DNA of 64,000 nucleotides from Moellerella wisconsensis ATCC 35017 (GTDB lineage Bacteria; Pseudomonadota; Gammaproteobacteria; Enterobacterales; Enterobacteriaceae). Each line of letters opens with the position of its first letter. Positions within the stretch are counted from its first letter, which is position 1. Below are positions 8,212-17,614 of the stretch, piece after piece. The stretch is from contig NZ_LGAA01000002.1 in assembly GCF_001294465.1 (NCBI RefSeq), positions 62,001 to 126,000 on the forward strand, in the 5' to 3' direction. A program made the position numbers and the translations under genes. The notes under the pieces are model-generated. The model was not told the DNA's origin. It made no database searches and saw only the letters and a list, made by a program, of their open reading frames with translations.

Positions 8212-10458
8212 CTAAATACCGCCACGAACTAAACCGCCAATTCCCCTGAGCTCCATATAATCTGTAGTCAATTGCTTCACTTGATGGCTAGTTTCTGCAA
8301 CTAAAATCGATGAAAGTAACGGTGCCATTACTTCAGCCGATAAATGACGGATAAGATATTTAATCCGCGGTACGCTGCGACCGCTCATACTTAAATTACG
8401 GTAACCTAATGCCAGTAATACCATCGCCCCCAAAGGCTGTCCGGCCATTTCTCCACAGATACTAACCGGAAGTTGCATTTTTTGACACTCATCAATCGCC
8501 AGTTTCAAAAAACGAATAACCGCAGGATGCAAATGATCATAAATAGCAGCTACATGAGTATTATTGCGATCAACAGCCAAAAGATACTGAGTTAAATCAT
8601 TGGTTCCGATAGAAATAAAATCTATCCGCTGGCGTAATTGAGGGATCAAGAAAACCAATGAGGGCACTTCCAGCATAACGCCGATGGGCGGTAATGAAAT
8701 TGATTGTTCTAAAAATAGCTCAACTTCTTGCTTCGCCCGTTGGATCAGTTTTAATGCTTCATCAACTTCATCGATACTGGTGACCATCGGCAACAAGATT
8801 TTTAAATTATTGCTTTGCGCGTTGGCTCGCAACATGGCGCGTAATTGGATCAGGAATATCTCCGGTTGATCGAGCATAATTCGCATACCCCGCCAACCTA
8901 AACATGGATTTTCCTCATTAATCGGCATATAAGGCAGCTGTTTATCTGCCCCGATATCAAGAGTTCTTAGCACTACCGGCTTGTCTGGGAATAACTGAAG
9001 CATCTCTTGATAAAGCAGCTTTTGTTCATCTTCGGAGGGAAAGGCATTTTGCAGCATAAACGGTAGCTCTGTACGATACAGGCCGATACCATCCACACTT
9101 TGGTTGATTTTTTGCTCGTATTTCAAACTAAGACCCGCATTTAACTGGATAGAGACAGTTTCTCCATCAAGTAACTCGGCTTGCTGCTGTAATGTCCCTT
9201 CGGCTAACCGGCTAAGAACTTTTTCTTCTTCAATTATCTGACGGTATTCTTGAGCAATGATATTTTCTGGCTCAATAAAGATTTCACCGCGATAGCCATC
9301 AAGAATTAATAAACGGTTATGCAATAATGACGGCTCAATATCTGCCCCCATAATTGCCGGGATCCCCATGGCGCGAATTAAAATCGCCGAGTGTGAATGG
9401 GTTGCCCCATCGCGCACAATCACACCGGCTAATTGTTCAATCGGGATCTCTGCCAGTAAGTTAGCGCTGAGCTCATCGGCGACTAAAATAAATCGTTCAG
9501 GCCACTGTTCAGTGGCCGTTAAACTATCATCCAGATGGAATAATAAACGCTGCCCTAGAGCGCGTAAATCGGAACCGCGTTCGCGTAAATAGAGATCATT
9601 TAGCTGCGAAAACTGGTTAACATAGTCTTCAATGACTGATTTCACCGCCCATTCAGCGATTAAACCTTGTTCGATAGTAGCAAATAAGCGTTTTCGCAGC
9701 TGGGAGTCATTAATCAAGTGATTATAAAGATCGAAAATCGCCGCACTTTCTTTTTGCGCGCTGGCTAAAAATCGTTTACTAATTCGCCGACATTCAGCGC
9801 TTGCATCTTCCAGCGCTTCAGCCAACCGATGACGTTCCGCATCAATATCAAGAGCGCATGCCTGACACACATGTTCTAAAAGTGGCTGTGACATATCGCG
9901 CCAACCATAAGCCATGGCTATCCCATTAGCGATAGGTAAGGCCTTGATTCGATTTTGTCGATATTGACCAAAAATCCCTTTGGCTTGAGCCTGGGCTAAT
10001 ATGGCAGCCAGCTGCATTGATAAAGTCACCAGAAATGACTCTTCGGTTTCATTAAATAAACGACGCTCGCGCTGCTGAACCACTAAGACACCAAGTAGTT
10101 GACGGCGATAAACGATAGGAACACCGAGAAAAGCACGCATCTGCCCTTCTCGAAGTTGAGGTAATAATTTGAATTGAGGGTGTTCACGGATATCGGCAAG
10201 ATTGAGCATTTCAGATTGGCGGCCAACAGCACCGACCACACCTTCATCAAAACCTAAGCGAACCGCAATCCCTTTGGGCTTTTTCAGGCCTTGGGTAGCC
10301 ATTAAGTAATAGCATTGGCGTTGGCTATCTGCTAGATAAATAGAACATACATCTGTCTGCATCGCATGACAGGTTTCAGTCACTAACAGTTCCAACGCCT
10401 CTGCCAAAGTTGTTGCCATCGCAACTTTTTCAACAATCTCCCGCAAACGCGCCAGCAT
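8212..10458 (-). CDS. ptsP: Phosphoenolpyruvate-protein phosphotransferase PtsP (EI-Ntr)
   Basis: PtsP takes phosphate from phosphoenolpyruvate and passes it to NPr and then EIIA-Ntr, a regulatory phosphorelay linked to nitrogen status and potassium handling. The 748 residues equal the E. coli length. The order is an N-terminal GAF domain (about 1-165), the PEP-utilising N-terminal domain, the swivelling phosphohistidine domain with GATHSHSAILIRAMGIPAIMG around residue 350, and a C-terminal TIM-barrel PEP-binding domain with LYRTELPFM and SICGEMAGQP. It starts only 8 bases after rppH, so the two form one unit. Confidence 0.97.
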   Translation of the reverse strand: MLARLREIVEKVAMATTLAEALELLVTETCHAMQTDVCSIYLADSQRQCYYLMATQGLKKPKGIAVRLGFDEGVVGAVGRQSEMLNLADIREHPQFKLLPQLREGQMRAFLGVPIVYRRQLLGVLVVQQRERRLFNETEESFLVTLSMQLAAILAQAQAKGIFGQYRQNRIKALPIANGIAMAYGWRDMSQPLLEHVCQACALDIDAERHRLAEALEDASAECRRISKRFLASAQKESAAIFDLYNHLINDSQLRKRLFATIEQGLIAEWAVKSVIEDYVNQFSQLNDLYLRERGSDLRALGQRLLFHLDDSLTATEQWPERFILVADELSANLLAEIPIEQLAGVIVRDGATHSHSAILIRAMGIPAIMGADIEPSLLHNRLLILDGYRGEIFIEPENIIAQEYRQIIEEEKVLSRLAEGTLQQQAELLDGETVSIQLNAGLSLKYEQKINQSVDGIGLYRTELPFMLQNAFPSEDEQKLLYQEMLQLFPDKPVVLRTLDIGADKQLPYMPINEENPCLGWRGMRIMLDQPEIFLIQLRAMLRANAQSNNLKILLPMVTSIDEVDEALKLIQRAKQEVELFLEQSISLPPIGVMLEVPSLVFLIPQLRQRIDFISIGTNDLTQYLLAVDRNNTHVAAIYDHLHPAVIRFLKLAIDECQKMQLPVSICGEMAGQPLGAMVLLALGYRNLSMSGRSVPRIKYLIRHLSAEVMAPLLSSILVAETSHQVKQLTTDYMELRGIGGLVRGGI

Positions 10459-10466
10459 AAATCCGC

Positions 10467-10997
10467 CTAAAACCGCCTACGGCGATGAGAATAAACAGTA
10501 CGTTGCATAGGTTGTGGCTCCTGCATTGGCATCACTACAGGCGCAAATTCTTTCATTACGCGGCGATACACTTCGCGTTTAAAAGAAACCACTTGTCTGA
10601 CAGGATACCAATAACTAACCCATCGCCAGCCATCAAATTCCGGCGATTTACTGCGTTGCACGTTAATTTCATTCTCGTTGCTTTGTAATTGCAATAAAAA
10701 CCAACGCTGCTTCTGACCGATACACACGGGTTTTGTATCCCAACGCACCAAACGCTTGGGTAATTTGTAACGTAACCAATTTCGGGTAGACGCAAGCAGT
10801 TTAACATCTTTGCGATGTAAACCGACTTCTTCATAGAGTTCCCGATACATAGCCTGTTCTGGTGATTCCCCGGGATTAATCCCCCCTTGAGGAAACTGCC
10901 ATGAATGTTGGCCATAGCGACGAGCCCACAAAACTTGCCCTTGCCGATTACAAATTACAATTCCTACATTCGGGCGGTAGCCATCATCATCGATCAC
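10467..10997 (-). CDS. rppH: RNA pyrophosphohydrolase RppH
   Basis: RppH removes pyrophosphate from 5'-triphosphorylated mRNA, which licenses RNase E decay. The Nudix box is complete: Gly38, Glu44, Arg52-Glu53 and Glu56-Glu57 in [20 protein letters not shown]. The N terminus [15 protein letters not shown] is the family's. It is 176 residues, the E. coli size. It heads the rppH-ptsP unit. In E. coli mutH lies upstream; here the riboswitch-led thiBPQ operon diverges from it, marking a junction between two chromosomal blocks. Confidence 0.97.
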   Translation of the reverse strand: MIDDDGYRPNVGIVICNRQGQVLWARRYGQHSWQFPQGGINPGESPEQAMYRELYEEVGLHRKDVKLLASTRNWLRYKLPKRLVRWDTKPVCIGQKQRWFLLQLQSNENEINVQRSKSPEFDGWRWVSYWYPVRQVVSFKREVYRRVMKEFAPVVMPMQEPQPMQRTVYSHRRRRF

Positions 10998-11114
10998 CAG
11001 ACTACCTCAATAACCAAATTTGAAAGATAGCTAATTGTTTCATACATACCCCAGTCGGTAAACTACTATCAATAGAGTTTGCAGATATGCGCGAAGTCAC
11101 TACAATAGCCACTG

Positions 11115-11202
11115 ACTCAACGGGGTGCTATGACGCAAATAGTCAGGCTGAGAAAAAACCCGTCGAACCTGATCCGACTAATATCGGTGTAGGGATTTGA
11201 GC
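11115..11202 (+). promoter_or_regulatory. TPP riboswitch (THI element)
   Basis: The conserved thiamine pyrophosphate aptamer is present in order: ACGGGGTGC, then GCTGAGA (11148-11154), ACCC, GAACCTGATC and GTGTAGGGA. The closing P1 helix pairs CTCAA (11116-11120) with TTGAG (11197-11201). It lies about 80 bases before the GTG start of thiB, so thiamine import should fall when TPP is plentiful. Enteric thi riboswitches usually act on translation and/or termination; the expression platform was not resolved. Confidence 0.96.
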
Positions 11203-11280
11203 GATGTACCTGCCTAATGAAACTTTCTCTTAGCGCCATCTCAAATCCTGTGTAATGTTTTTTTAATTCAGGAGTGAAGC

Positions 11281-12288
11281 GTGTCTCAATGCAACTATTT
11301 TAAACTCGCCACCAGCGCCATGTTAGCACTAGTTTTTAGCCATGCCGCCTTAGCCGATAAACCAACGCTTACCGTGTATACCTATGATTCCTTTGCCGCA
11401 GAATGGGGACCCGGCCCTGCAATTAAACGCAGTTTTGAACAACAATGTGGCTGCGAATTAAAATTAGTGGCGTTAGGGGATGGCGTTTCATTATTAAATC
11501 GCTTGCGTATGGAAGGTAAAAAATCCAAGGCTGACATTGTGTTAGGGCTGGATAATAACTTGATTGATACTGCACAAAAAACCGGTTTATTTAGCGAAAG
11601 TAAGATTGATCAAACGGCACTAAAATTACCGGTTGTCTGGAAAAACTCAACATTTATCCCTTTCGACTATGGATATTTCGCCTTTATCTACGACACCAAT
11701 AAAATCAAAAATCCGCCCACCAGTATGGACCAACTGATAAATAGCCCTGAAAAGTGGAAAATAATTTATCAAGATCCTCGTACTAGCACGCCAGGTTTAG
11801 GATTATTGCTGTGGATGGAAAAAATATACGCCGATAAAAGCGCCGCTGAATGGCAAAAAATAGCCGCAAAAACCCTGACGGTGACTAAAGGCTGGAGTGA
11901 GGCCTATGGGCTATTCCTCAAAGGTGAAGGCGATTTTGTGCTCAGTTATACTTCCTCTCCGGGCTATCATATTTTGGCGGATAACAAAGATAATTACGCC
12001 GCTGCGCTATTTGATGAGGGCCATTACATGCAAGTTGAAGTTGCCGCACAATTAAAAAATAGCCCACAACCTGAGCTAGCGCAGCAATTTATGCAATTTA
12101 TGCTAACCCCTCAATTCCAAAAGGAATTACCTACCACTAACTGGATGTATCCGGTGATTGATATCCCGTTACCAGCGGTATACGAGCAATTACCATTACC
12201 CAAAAAATCTCTCCAGTTCAGCGCAGCAGAAGTTGCTAAAGAACGTAATGCATGGACTCGTTTATGGCAAACTGCAGTCAGTCAATAA
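11281..12288 (+). CDS. thiB: Thiamine/TPP-binding periplasmic protein ThiB
   Basis: ThiB is the substrate-binding subunit of the thiamine, TMP and TPP ABC importer. It begins with GTG preceded by CAGGAGTG at good spacing. The first 25 residues form a Sec signal peptide ending HAALA, followed by DKPTLTVYTYDSF, the usual mature start. The 335-residue length is close to the E. coli 327. Binding-protein features include GPGPAIKRSFEQQCGC and the WKNSTFIPFDYGYFAFIYD segment. It is the first gene of thiB-thiP-thiQ, controlled by the upstream TPP riboswitch. Confidence 0.97.
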   Translation: MSQCNYFKLATSAMLALVFSHAALADKPTLTVYTYDSFAAEWGPGPAIKRSFEQQCGCELKLVALGDGVSLLNRLRMEGKKSKADIVLGLDNNLIDTAQKTGLFSESKIDQTALKLPVVWKNSTFIPFDYGYFAFIYDTNKIKNPPTSMDQLINSPEKWKIIYQDPRTSTPGLGLLLWMEKIYADKSAAEWQKIAAKTLTVTKGWSEAYGLFLKGEGDFVLSYTSSPGYHILADNKDNYAAALFDEGHYMQVEVAAQLKNSPQPELAQQFMQFMLTPQFQKELPTTNWMYPVIDIPLPAVYEQLPLPKKSLQFSAAEVAKERNAWTRLWQTAVSQ

Positions 12289-13868
12289 TTAATCGCTCGC
12301 TTATCCCTGGGGCTATTGCCAGTGGATTGCTGATCCTTATCGCGGTATCGGCCTGTGGTGCGCTGCTATTATTTTCGCCGGAGCTGAATTTTAAAGCGAT
12401 TATCGATGACAGCTATTTATGGTATGTAATTCGATTTACTTTTTGGCAGGCTTTTTTGTCTGCTATTTTTTCGGTATTTCCAGCAATTTTATTAGCGAGA
12501 GCGCTCTATCGGCGACGATTTTGGGGACGAACATTGTTATTGCGTTTATGCGCGATGACTTTAGTACTACCGGTGTTAGTGGCAATTTTCGGTATTCTCT
12601 CCGTGTATGGCTCCACCGGCTGGCTAGCACAGCTCTCGGCATATTTAGGTATTGATTATCAATTCTCACCTTATGGATTGAGCGGTATTTTACTGGCACA
12701 TATCTTTTTTAATCTGCCACTCGCTGCCCGTATGTTATTACTTGCACTAGAAAGCATTTCTACTGAACAACGGCAAATCGCTGCACAGTTAGGCATGAGT
12801 GAATGGCAGCAATTTCGTCTTGTGGAATGGCCGTATTTGCGGCGCCAGATGTTACCCACCGCAGCTTTAATATTTATGCTCTGTTTTGCCAGCTTTGCTA
12901 CGGTACTAGCATTAGGCGGAGGCCCAGCTGCAACCACCATTGAATTAGCTATTTATCAAGCCCTTAGCTATGACTTTGACCTTGGTCAAGCCGCATTATT
13001 AGCACTGATCCAGATTATTTTTTGCTTAGGATTAATGTTGCTGAGTCAAAAAATGAATGCTGCATTTTCAGTTGGATTTAGCCAACAACAAAAATGGAAT
13101 AATCCTCAAGATACACTTTGGCGTAAAATTCGTGATATCAGCGTGATCATCGCCGCAATTCTGCTACTTATCCCCCCGCTACTGGCGGTAATTATGGCAG
13201 GCCTAAACCGCGGATTGATGGATGTTTTACGCCAACCCGCCTTATGGCAAGCGCTAACTACGTCGGTAATTATTGCCGTTAGCGCCGGTATTTTATGTGT
13301 AATATTAACGCTGATGTTACTGTGGAGCAGCCGTCAGTTACGCATTAATCATGCGCTACGATTGGCACGAACTATCGAACTCAGTGGATTGTTAATATTG
13401 GCGATGCCAGGAATTGTTCTCGCGACAGGATTTTTTATTTTATTCAATCAAACTATTGGCTTACCGGAATCTCCTTATGGCATTGTTATTTTAACCAACG
13501 CGTTAATCGCTATCCCTTATGCGCTTAAAGTATTAGAGGATCCGATGCGTGATCTAGCTGCCCGCTATAACCCTTTGTGCCAATCTTTAGGCATACAAGG
13601 GATCAATCGCTTACGATTAATCGAAATAAAAGCCTTGAAGCGCCCGATAGGGCAAGCCTTAGCATTTGCCTGTGTGATTTCTATCGGTGATTTTGGGGTT
13701 GTTGCACTGTTTGGCAACGAAGATTTCCGCACTCTGCCTTATTATCTGTATCAGCAAATAGGAGCGTATCGAACCAATGACGGTGCGGTTACCGCTATGC
13801 TGCTGCTGTTACTTTGCTTTTCACTATTCAGTATTCTCGAACGACTTCCGGGAAAACCCCATGATTAA
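12264..13868 (+). CDS. thiP: Thiamine ABC transporter permease ThiP
   Basis: ThiP is the inner-membrane permease of the thiamine importer, a duplicated protein with two six-helix permease halves in 534 residues. Each half has an EAA-type loop that contacts the ATPase: [20 protein letters not shown] in the first and [20 protein letters not shown] in the second. I chose the ATG at 12264 because it places the conserved LIPG at residues 13-16, as in E. coli; an in-frame ATG at 12252 would add four residues. The gene overlaps the end of thiB by 25 bases, and its stop overlaps thiQ, so all three are translationally coupled. Confidence 0.95.
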   Translation: MANCSQSIINRSLIPGAIASGLLILIAVSACGALLLFSPELNFKAIIDDSYLWYVIRFTFWQAFLSAIFSVFPAILLARALYRRRFWGRTLLLRLCAMTLVLPVLVAIFGILSVYGSTGWLAQLSAYLGIDYQFSPYGLSGILLAHIFFNLPLAARMLLLALESISTEQRQIAAQLGMSEWQQFRLVEWPYLRRQMLPTAALIFMLCFASFATVLALGGGPAATTIELAIYQALSYDFDLGQAALLALIQIIFCLGLMLLSQKMNAAFSVGFSQQQKWNNPQDTLWRKIRDISVIIAAILLLIPPLLAVIMAGLNRGLMDVLRQPALWQALTTSVIIAVSAGILCVILTLMLLWSSRQLRINHALRLARTIELSGLLILAMPGIVLATGFFILFNQTIGLPESPYGIVILTNALIAIPYALKVLEDPMRDLAARYNPLCQSLGIQGINRLRLIEIKALKRPIGQALAFACVISIGDFGVVALFGNEDFRTLPYYLYQQIGAYRTNDGAVTAMLLLLLCFSLFSILERLPGKPHD

Positions 13869-14568
13869 ATTGGAAAACCTCAATTATTTTTACCAAAACT
13901 TAGCCATGTATTTTAACTTTACTGCCAAAGCCGGTGAACGTATCGCTATCTTGGGCCCTAGTGGGGCGGGGAAAAGTACCTTACTGAGTTTAATCAGTGG
14001 CTTTCAATACGCGGCTCAAGGATCAATTTGGTTAAATGGGGTCGATCACACCTCAACGGCTCCTGCACAGCGCCCGGTTTCCATGTTATTCCAAGAAAAT
14101 AATCTTTTCAGCCACTTAACGGTACGCCAAAACATTTCTCTCGGGGCTAATCCAAGCTTACGCTTAAGCCAGCAACAGCAGGCCGAGGTAATAAAAATTT
14201 CCCAGCAAGTGGGATTAATCGATTATCTGGATAGGCTACCATCACAGCTTTCTGGCGGACAACGGCAAAGAGCGGCCGTCGCACGGTGTTTGATCCGCCA
14301 GCAGCCTATTTTATTGTTAGATGAGCCATTTTCCGCCTTAGATCCCGCATTAAGAAATGAAATGTTGGGGCTACTGGAGGAAATTTGTCACTCACGCCAA
14401 CTGACTTTGCTAATGGTTTCTCATAGCTTAGAAGATGCCGCGCAAATTGCACCTCGTTCACTGGTTATTGCCGAGGGAACCCTTGCTTACGACGGTAGCA
14501 CGCAGGCATTGATCCGTGGGGAAGTCGCACAATCCGCACTATTAGGCGTGCATCCTAATACAGAATAA
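13861..14568 (+). CDS. thiQ: Thiamine ABC transporter ATP-binding protein ThiQ
   Basis: ThiQ is the ATPase of the thiamine importer. Walker A (GPSGAGKST), the Q-loop (MLFQENNLF), the ABC signature ([15 protein letters not shown]), Walker B with the catalytic Glu ([13 protein letters not shown]) and the switch His (MVSHSLED) are all present. The ATG at 13861 gives 235 residues, in line with the E. coli protein, and overlaps the thiP stop by 8 bases. A longer frame opens upstream inside thiP, but the family N terminus [12 protein letters not shown] fits the later start. Confidence 0.97.
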   Translation: MIKLENLNYFYQNLAMYFNFTAKAGERIAILGPSGAGKSTLLSLISGFQYAAQGSIWLNGVDHTSTAPAQRPVSMLFQENNLFSHLTVRQNISLGANPSLRLSQQQQAEVIKISQQVGLIDYLDRLPSQLSGGQRQRAAVARCLIRQQPILLLDEPFSALDPALRNEMLGLLEEICHSRQLTLLMVSHSLEDAAQIAPRSLVIAEGTLAYDGSTQALIRGEVAQSALLGVHPNTE

Positions 14569-14613
14569 CACGCGGTAAATCAGCCAGAATAAAAATATAT
14601 CGCTTAAATAATA

Positions 14614-14629
14614 CTGTATAAAAATACAG
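14614..14629 (+). promoter_or_regulatory. LexA (SOS) box upstream of polB
   Basis: CTGTATAAAAATACAG is a perfect CTGT-N8-ACAG palindrome, with TA before it as in the consensus. It lies 46 bases before the polB start, and polB (dinA) is an SOS gene in E. coli. LexA repression of polB is therefore very likely. Confidence 0.92.
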
Positions 14630-14675
14630 ATAAAATGCTATTATTAACTTCCTTACCGTCACTCAAGGTCGTGCC

Positions 14676-17027
14676 ATGACGCTCTCTTCTTCGCCCCCAG
14701 AAAAAGGCTTTGTGATCAGCCGCCACTGGAAAGATACCCCCGAAGGCGTCCAAGTCAGCTACTGGCTATTGACTGAAAATGGCCCACGCTATGTGACGGT
14801 GCCTACTCAGCAGGCGATAGGCTTTATTGCAACCCATTCGCGCCAATACGTTGCGCCTGTACTTGCACAATATCAAGGTGTTGAGCTACGCTCCTTAGCG
14901 CTAAAAGATTTTAATCAGCACCCGGTTGACGGTATTTATTGCCGTCAATATCGCCAATTATTGCAGATTGAAAAACAGCTCGTCACTTTGGGATACAAAG
15001 TCTATGAAACCGATATTCGCCCGGCAGATCGCTATTTAATGGAGCGATTTATCACTGCCCCGGTATGGTTTAGTCCTTTAGGTAAACAGCGATATCAGCT
15101 TAAACCGTGCGAACATTATCGACCTAACATTCGTTGCGTATCATTAGATATCGAAACTAGCCAGCACGGTGAGTTATATTCCATTGGATTATCGGGGTGC
15201 GATGATGATGTAGTGTTTATGTTGGGTCCAGACCAAGGCCCTGCCCACTCCTCTGAATACCGTTTAGAATACCTTAGTAGTCGCCCGGCATTGATTGAAC
15301 AACTAAATTTATGGTTTCAGAAAAATGATCCCGATGCAATTATTGGCTGGAATTTGATCCAATTCGATTTACGAATTTTACAACAACATGCCGAGCGCTA
15401 TGGGCTAATTTTAAAATTAGGCCGTAATAATAAGGCGTTAGAATGGCGTGAGCACGGCTTTAAGCCAGGGGTATTTTTTGCCGCCGCCGAGGGCCGCTTA
15501 ATTATTGATGGTATCGAAGCACTAAAAACAGCCACTTGGAGTTTCAGCTCGTTTAGCCTTGAATTTGTGGCTCAGTCTTTACTCGGCGAAGGAAAATCGA
15601 TTGATACACCGTACGATAGAATGGACGAAATCAACCGGCGCTTTCAGCACGACAAACCCGCTTTAGCCCACTACAATATTCAGGATTGTATTTTAGTTAC
15701 GCGCATCTTTGCCGCCACTCATTTAATCGAATTCTTATTAGAACGAGCCTCAGTGACTGGCCTAAATGCCGACCGCAGCGGAGGTTCAGTCGCTGCATTT
15801 TCACATTTGTATATCCCTCGATTACATCGCGTCGGCTATGTTGCACCGAATCAAGGTGAAAAAATTGAAGAAGCCAGCCCCGGGGGATTTGTGATGGATT
15901 CACAACCTGGTTTATATGATTCGGTGATTGTGCTGGATTATAAAAGCCTTTATCCGTCGATTATCCGCACGTTTATGATAGATCCCGTTGGCATGATTGA
16001 AGGATTAGCCCAGCCAGAATTATCCCATTCTATCCCCGGCTTTCGCCATGCTTGGTTTTCACGCCAAACCCACTGTTTACCCGCGATTGTATCTCAAATA
16101 TGGCAAGCCAGAGACCGCGCTAAAGTCACAGCTAACGCGCCGCTATCTCAAGCGCTAAAAATTATTATGAACGCATTTTATGGTGTATTAGGCTCCGCAG
16201 GCTGCCGTTTTTTTGATCCTCGATTAGCCTCATCCATTACCCTAAGAGGCCACGAGATCATGCGTAAAACTCGTGAACTGATTGAATCACAAGGTTATCA
16301 AGTAATTTACGGCGATACCGATTCAACATTTATCTGGCTTAAACAACCCCATAGCGAGCAACAGGCTAAACAGATCGGTTATCAATTACGGGATTTTATT
16401 AATCAATGGTGGCAGCAGCATTTGCAATCGACACTGAATATAGACAGCGTGCTTGAATTGGAATTTGAAACTCACTATCGGCGCTTTCTGATGCCAACTA
16501 TTCGTGGCACAGAACAAGGCAGTAAAAAACGCTATGCCGGATTAAGCGGGGATAAAATGATTTTTAAAGGACTAGAAACCATTCGATCAGATTGGACTCC
16601 GCTGGCTAAAACATTCCAAACTGAGCTCTACACGCGGATTTTTCATCAACAGCCCTACCGCGAGTTTATCCTTGAATATGTCCATAAAATTCGCCGGGGA
16701 GAGCTTGATGAGCACTTAATTTACCGGAAACGTCTGCGCCGAAAATTATCAGATTATCAGCGTAATGTTCCACCACATGTCCGGGCGGCTCGCTTAGCCG
16801 ATGACTTTAATCTTCGCCATCAACGACCGCAACAATACCAAAATGGCGGCTGGATAAGCTACATAATGACACAGGCAGGCCCTGAGCCACTTGAGGTTAC
16901 TACCGCAGCGCCAGATTATGAGCATTACATCAATAAACAAATTATGCCGATTGCCGATGCTATACTGCCTTTTTTGCAAGATGATTTTACCACTCTTCTG
17001 ACGGGGCAAATGTCAATGCCTTTTTAA
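14676..17027 (+). CDS. polB: DNA polymerase II
   Basis: PolB is the SOS-inducible B-family polymerase with proofreading, used in replication restart and some translesion synthesis. The 783 residues equal the E. coli length. The exonuclease motif DIETS is around residue 160 and [14 protein letters not shown] marks Exo II. Polymerase motif A is [15 protein letters not shown] (about 423-437), motif B includes [15 protein letters not shown] and motif C is YGDTDST. It follows thiQ after 107 bases but has its own LexA box. In E. coli polB likewise lies just upstream of rapA. Confidence 0.97.
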   Translation: MTLSSSPPEKGFVISRHWKDTPEGVQVSYWLLTENGPRYVTVPTQQAIGFIATHSRQYVAPVLAQYQGVELRSLALKDFNQHPVDGIYCRQYRQLLQIEKQLVTLGYKVYETDIRPADRYLMERFITAPVWFSPLGKQRYQLKPCEHYRPNIRCVSLDIETSQHGELYSIGLSGCDDDVVFMLGPDQGPAHSSEYRLEYLSSRPALIEQLNLWFQKNDPDAIIGWNLIQFDLRILQQHAERYGLILKLGRNNKALEWREHGFKPGVFFAAAEGRLIIDGIEALKTATWSFSSFSLEFVAQSLLGEGKSIDTPYDRMDEINRRFQHDKPALAHYNIQDCILVTRIFAATHLIEFLLERASVTGLNADRSGGSVAAFSHLYIPRLHRVGYVAPNQGEKIEEASPGGFVMDSQPGLYDSVIVLDYKSLYPSIIRTFMIDPVGMIEGLAQPELSHSIPGFRHAWFSRQTHCLPAIVSQIWQARDRAKVTANAPLSQALKIIMNAFYGVLGSAGCRFFDPRLASSITLRGHEIMRKTRELIESQGYQVIYGDTDSTFIWLKQPHSEQQAKQIGYQLRDFINQWWQQHLQSTLNIDSVLELEFETHYRRFLMPTIRGTEQGSKKRYAGLSGDKMIFKGLETIRSDWTPLAKTFQTELYTRIFHQQPYREFILEYVHKIRRGELDEHLIYRKRLRRKLSDYQRNVPPHVRAARLADDFNLRHQRPQQYQNGGWISYIMTQAGPEPLEVTTAAPDYEHYINKQIMPIADAILPFLQDDFTTLLTGQMSMPF

Positions 17028-17614
17028 TCAATTAATCTTTTTTTAACAGGTGACGATGAGCCGTGCATCAATTAATATAGCAGCATAATCTGAGTGAGAG
17101 TTAAGTCGAAAATGATGACATTAAAATACGCTTATTGAGGTAAGTCATTACTATCGATACACCATGCTACTAGGTAATATCACTGAGATTATGCTGGGTA
17201 ATAACACCCCTCTGGAGTAATGGATACCCCATCATCTTCGCAACGTACTGATAGTATCGGTTATAATAATTTAATTAATTTCTACCCAAAATCATTCAAG
17301 TTATATCAAGGTGTCTCGATGAGCCTAGTCACTTGTATTAAGCTTAGCCAGACAAACTTGGCTATAAGCTTACTCGGATAATGGTTTCTTATGGCGAACA
17401 GCAGCCGACATGCTAATCAACTTAAAAGATGACGGATATGTATTCTGATATCCAAACAGTTCAAATTGTCGCTGAGGCAGCAAGTAAAGATATCGAAATG
17501 ATAAATCTAAGAAAGCCACCAGCACAGCTGTAATTTGACGTATGACAGGTCTAAAAACCGTCTCATATAATTTATCTCATAATAAACAATCGAAATACGG
17601 AACTGAGTTAACCT
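17028..17614 (+). other. Gene-free spacer polB-rapA with degenerate palindromic repeat
   Basis: No coding frame is convincing in these 587 bases. The stretch 17283-17438 looks like a decayed copy of a palindromic intergenic repeat I remember from Yersinia, Serratia and Photorhabdus. It opens TACCCAAAATCATTCAAGTT and closes AACTTAAAAGATGACGGATA, partly inverted repeats of each other. A further related end (ATACCCCATCATCTTCGCAA) is at 17224-17243. The rapA promoter should lie in the last 100 bases. Confidence 0.55.
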
